Positions 33,330 to 35,485 of a stretch of 35,485 nt of DNA are shown piece after piece. Origin of the DNA: an uncultured bacterium. GTDB lineage: Bacteria > Myxococcota_A > UBA9160 > SMWR01. A program made the translations under genes and the position numbers. Every line of letters begins with the position of its first letter. The first letter of the stretch is position 1. The DNA lies in NCBI GenBank assembly GCA_937937315.1, contig CALDCK010000115.1, forward strand, positions 1 to 35,485, written 5' to 3'. Under the pieces are notes generated by a model, which saw only the letters and a list, made by a program, of their open reading frames with translations, had not been told where the DNA came from and did not search any database.

Positions 33330-34208
33330 CTAGCCCTGACGTGCGTGGGGCGCCACCACCCGCTCCCCGAACTCCGAGAGACGGTCGAGGCCGTCGGGGC
33401 CGGCGAAGAAGAAGGCGGGGACCATGGCCCGCTCGACGCCGAGCGCAGCCATCTGCTCGGCTCGGGCCACGGGCTCCGCTATCTGGGGCCCGAGGATCGC
33501 GTGGACCCCGATCTCTTCGGGCTTCCGGCCCGCCCGATCCGCCGCGTCCCGAAGCTGACGGATCAGTCCAGCGAGGTCCTCCGGATCGGTAGTCCCGGGG
33601 AAGTAGCCGTCGGCCAGGCGCGCCGCTCGCCGGATCGCGGCAGACGTATCGCCCCCCACGAGTATGGGGATCGAGCCGTGCACGGGGCGCGGGCTGCAGG
33701 TCGCGGGCTCGAAGTCGACGAACTCACCGTGGAACTCCGCATGGGGTCCCGCCCAGAGGGCCCTCATGGCGGCCACGTACTCGTCGGTCCGCGCGCCGCG
33801 GCGCTCCCAGGGCACGCCCAACGCTCGGAACTCCTCCTCGAGCCAGCCGACGCCGATCCCCAGATCGACGCGTCCTCCGGAGAGGTGATCGAGGGTGGCC
33901 AGCTCCTTTGCCAGAACGACAGGGTTGCGCTGGGGCACGATCAGGATGCAGGTGCCGAGCCGCAGGCCAGGCGCCGCGGCCGCTACGTAGGCGAGCCAGA
34001 TGAGCGGATCCGGAATCGGCGTCTCGTCCTCACCGGGCATCACGCCATCCGCGGTATACGGATAGGACGACTCGATCCGACGAGGGCGAATCACGTGCTC
34101 GCCGCCCCAGACCGAATCGAACCCGGCTCGCTCGGCCCTGCGACAGACCTCGAGGGCTGATTCGGGGTCGGTGCCCATGCTACTCGCGAAGGCGAGTCCG
34201 AACTTCAC
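33330..34208 (-). CDS. LLM class flavin-dependent oxidoreductase (F420-type subfamily)
   Basis: This 292-residue luciferase-like TIM barrel has the family strings FGLAFASSMG, FDSVWGGEHVIRP, LRLGTCILIVPQRNPVVLAKELATLDHLSGGRVDLGIGVGW and PILVGGD. Many such proteins use coenzyme F420 and others use FMN; the sequence does not settle which. GTG 34208 is preferred to the longer frame (34235) because GAGGAGG lies 5 nt upstream and the family begins here. It is followed by the ThuA-like gene after 3 nt. The substrate is unknown. Confidence 0.88.
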   Translation of the reverse strand: MKFGLAFASSMGTDPESALEVCRRAERAGFDSVWGGEHVIRPRRIESSYPYTADGVMPGEDETPIPDPLIWLAYVAAAAPGLRLGTCILIVPQRNPVVLAKELATLDHLSGGRVDLGIGVGWLEEEFRALGVPWERRGARTDEYVAAMRALWAGPHAEFHGEFVDFEPATCSPRPVHGSIPILVGGDTSAAIRRAARLADGYFPGTTDPEDLAGLIRQLRDAADRAGRKPEEIGVHAILGPQIAEPVARAEQMAALGVERAMVPAFFFAGPDGLDRLSEFGERVVAPHARQG

Positions 34209-34258
34209 GGTGTCCTCCTCGAAGCTCCCCCTCATCCCGAGGCGAGCTGATGGGCGCC

Positions 34259-34264
34259 ACTATA
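34259..34264 (-). promoter_or_regulatory. Candidate -10 element of the LLM-ThuA operon
   Basis: TATAGT on the minus strand (34264-34259) is an AT-rich hexamer in GC-rich intergenic sequence, 50 bp before the GTG at 34208. A -35 is not clear: GCGATG lies at 17 bp spacing. The intergenic region 34209-34390 holds nothing else I can support. Confidence 0.35.
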
Positions 34265-34390
34265 CCCGGACGCAGGCGCTTCATCGCGCTCTCGAACGCA
34301 CTTCCCCACATCGGCTCGGCGCTCAGGCGGCCGGATGGCGGCTTGCCGATCCGAGATCGGACCCGCGATGCGCTCGCCTTCCGAGAGCCC

Positions 34391-35485
34391 CTACTCCTCG
34401 ATCTCGAAGGAGACGCCGGCGCTCTTCTGCAGGCGGTCGATCAGGACGTCGCCCATGGCGGAGGCAGGCGTCAGGAATCCGGCCGAGTCCTCGAGGGAGT
34501 CGAGGGCGAGGCAGACGGCGCTCTCGCCGAGCATCTTCGAGGTGGAGCCGTAGCCCGGATCGCGGTCGCCCCGCAGCCGCGCTCGCAGCGCTCCCGCCCC
34601 GCTGCCCGCCGGTGGAGCCGCCCAGAAGCGCAGATCCCAGTAGCCTCGTTCCTGCTCGTCCGGGGTCGGGCCCTCGCCCGGGGCCGGCATCCGTCGGCTG
34701 GCCAGCCGACGGATCGGGCCGATCGCCATGGCGCCCATGCCAGCGCCCATGCCGAAGGCGACGCTGCCGGCCTTGACTGCGCCGGCCGCGCCCTTCCCGG
34801 TGAGCATCGACTCCTCGTAGCGGAACTCGCTGCCGTAGAGGTCGCCGAGCAGGGCGCGGGAGCGGCGCACCACCCGGGTATTGATGCCAGCCATCACGAA
34901 GGGCGCGGTCCACTGCCCGAGATCCGCGTCGAAGGCCGGCCCGCGCGAGTCCGGCGATTCCTCGTGGCCGCGCCGACCGGCCGGGTCGATGGCATAGGGG
35001 TCGGCCATCACGCGCATCACGGCCGGGTCCTTGCCGGCCTCCTCCATCATGTTCAGCATGCTCGCGACGGTGCCACCGCTCATTCCCCCACTGAAGCCCG
35101 CCACGCCACACTTCACGTGGGGGCTCGGCGCACCTCTCCGCGCCCGCATCTCACGCTGGATGAAGAAGACGCCCAGATCCGAGGGGATCGAGTCGAAGCC
35201 ACAGGTCGGAACGATACGCGCACCGCTCTGCTCTGCCTCGCCCTGGTGAGCATCGATCATGCGGCGAATCCAATGGAGCTCCCCGGTGAGGTCGCAGTAA
35301 TGCGTGCCACCACGGGCGCAGGCCCCGACGAGCTTCGAGCCGTAGCGGGCGTAGGGGCCGACGGTGGTGCAGACGACGCGGGTCCGGCCGGCGAGAGAGA
35401 CGAGAGAGGCCTCGTCGTCGCCGTCGCCGAGCACGATCGGCAGCGCCGCCGCTCCCAGTCCGTCGCGCACGCTCTCGAGCTTCGC
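34391..35485 (-). CDS. Saccharopine dehydrogenase-like NAD(P)-binding protein, 5' partial
   Basis: The frame is open to the window edge; 364 residues are visible and the start lies beyond 35485. Strings such as RTRVVCTTVGPYARYGSKLVGACARGGTHYCDLTGE and ARIVPTCGFDSIPSDLGVFF are typical of the bacterial saccharopine-dehydrogenase-like family, including mycobacterial trans-acting enoyl reductases, which act on lipid intermediates, not lysine. The N-terminal GxGxxG is off the window. A glycine/alanine-rich stretch (about AFGMGAGMGAMAIGP) may contact a membrane. The C-terminus is complete. Its role is inferred only at family level. Confidence 0.83.
   Translation of the reverse strand, partial: AKLESVRDGLGAAALPIVLGDGDDEASLVSLAGRTRVVCTTVGPYARYGSKLVGACARGGTHYCDLTGELHWIRRMIDAHQGEAEQSGARIVPTCGFDSIPSDLGVFFIQREMRARRGAPSPHVKCGVAGFSGGMSGGTVASMLNMMEEAGKDPAVMRVMADPYAIDPAGRRGHEESPDSRGPAFDADLGQWTAPFVMAGINTRVVRRSRALLGDLYGSEFRYEESMLTGKGAAGAVKAGSVAFGMGAGMGAMAIGPIRRLASRRMPAPGEGPTPDEQERGYWDLRFWAAPPAGSGAGALRARLRGDRDPGYGSTSKMLGESAVCLALDSLEDSAGFLTPASAMGDVLIDRLQKSAGVSFEIEE

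Noticed and set aside
34346-34360. Hairpin CCGATC-CGA-GATCGG after the saccharopine-dehydrogenase-like gene
   Set aside because: The stem is good but short, with no T-run on either side, so I do not call a terminator.
1-35485. CRISPR arrays, tRNA/rRNA genes, insertion sequences, phage genes
   Set aside because: I looked for spaced direct repeats, transposase or integrase motifs and structured RNA genes by eye and saw none.

Overview
This is a GC-rich, densely coded bacterial window with 31 intact or partial protein genes and one gene remnant. I saw no rRNA, tRNA, insertion sequence or CRISPR array, and no gene-free stretch longer than about 200 bases. The content suggests an uncultured, aerobic, lipid- or terpenoid-degrading bacterium with a large catabolic genome. 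It includes a fused acyl-CoA carboxylase, a wax-ester synthase-type acyltransferase, two CaiB-type CoA transferases, two flavin monooxygenases with Baeyer-Villiger signatures, two phytanoyl-CoA-type dioxygenases and a KstD-like flavoprotein. Myxococcota/Desulfobacterota-like or actinobacterial lineages would fit, but the sequence alone does not decide this.

Layout. 1-3411: the 3' part of a biotin carboxylase-BCCP-carboxyltransferase fusion and a PhyH dioxygenase. 3408-6083: a leftward TetR - internally deleted MDR reductase - GST operon, divergent from an enoyl-CoA hydratase. 6169-7590: WS/DGAT acyltransferase. 7649-9634: two-subunit Na+/solute symporter, divergent from a fructosamine-kinase-like gene (9684-10538). 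10596-13195: a K+ channel with tandem RCK domains and a GST. 13114-18036: KstD-like flavoprotein, SDR, DapB-like dehydrogenase and a flavin monooxygenase. 18090-18331: a frameshifted, truncated cytochrome P450 5' end. 18351-20307: fatty-acid hydroxylase-type membrane enzyme and a family 2 glycosyltransferase. 20385-22851: Baeyer-Villiger monooxygenase and its TetR regulator. 22872-24643: CDF transporter coupled to an arylamine N-acetyltransferase-like gene. 24752-28230: two CoA transferases and an ornithine cyclodeaminase/mu-crystallin homologue. 28299-32589: lipoprotein, SDR, divergent PHBH-type FAD monooxygenase and a second PhyH dioxygenase. 32586-35485: LLM oxidoreductase - ThuA-like operon and a partial saccharopine-dehydrogenase-like gene.

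The most notable signal is regulatory. The divergent control regions at 5199-5235 and 29879-29915 carry the same 37-bp architecture: two imperfect 16-bp dyads built from half-site TTRTNC, separated by exactly 5 bp, so that the dyad centres are 21 bp apart. One copy lies at the promoter of the TetR gene itself. The other overlaps two opposed sigma70-like promoters for an SDR and a PHBH-type monooxygenase about 25 kb away. I infer a small TetR regulon joining the two loci. Other points of interest are the 93-residue MDR protein that has lost its whole nucleotide-binding core in frame, the P450 remnant, three candidate leaderless starts, and a K+ channel whose first RCK domain has lost its glycine motif.
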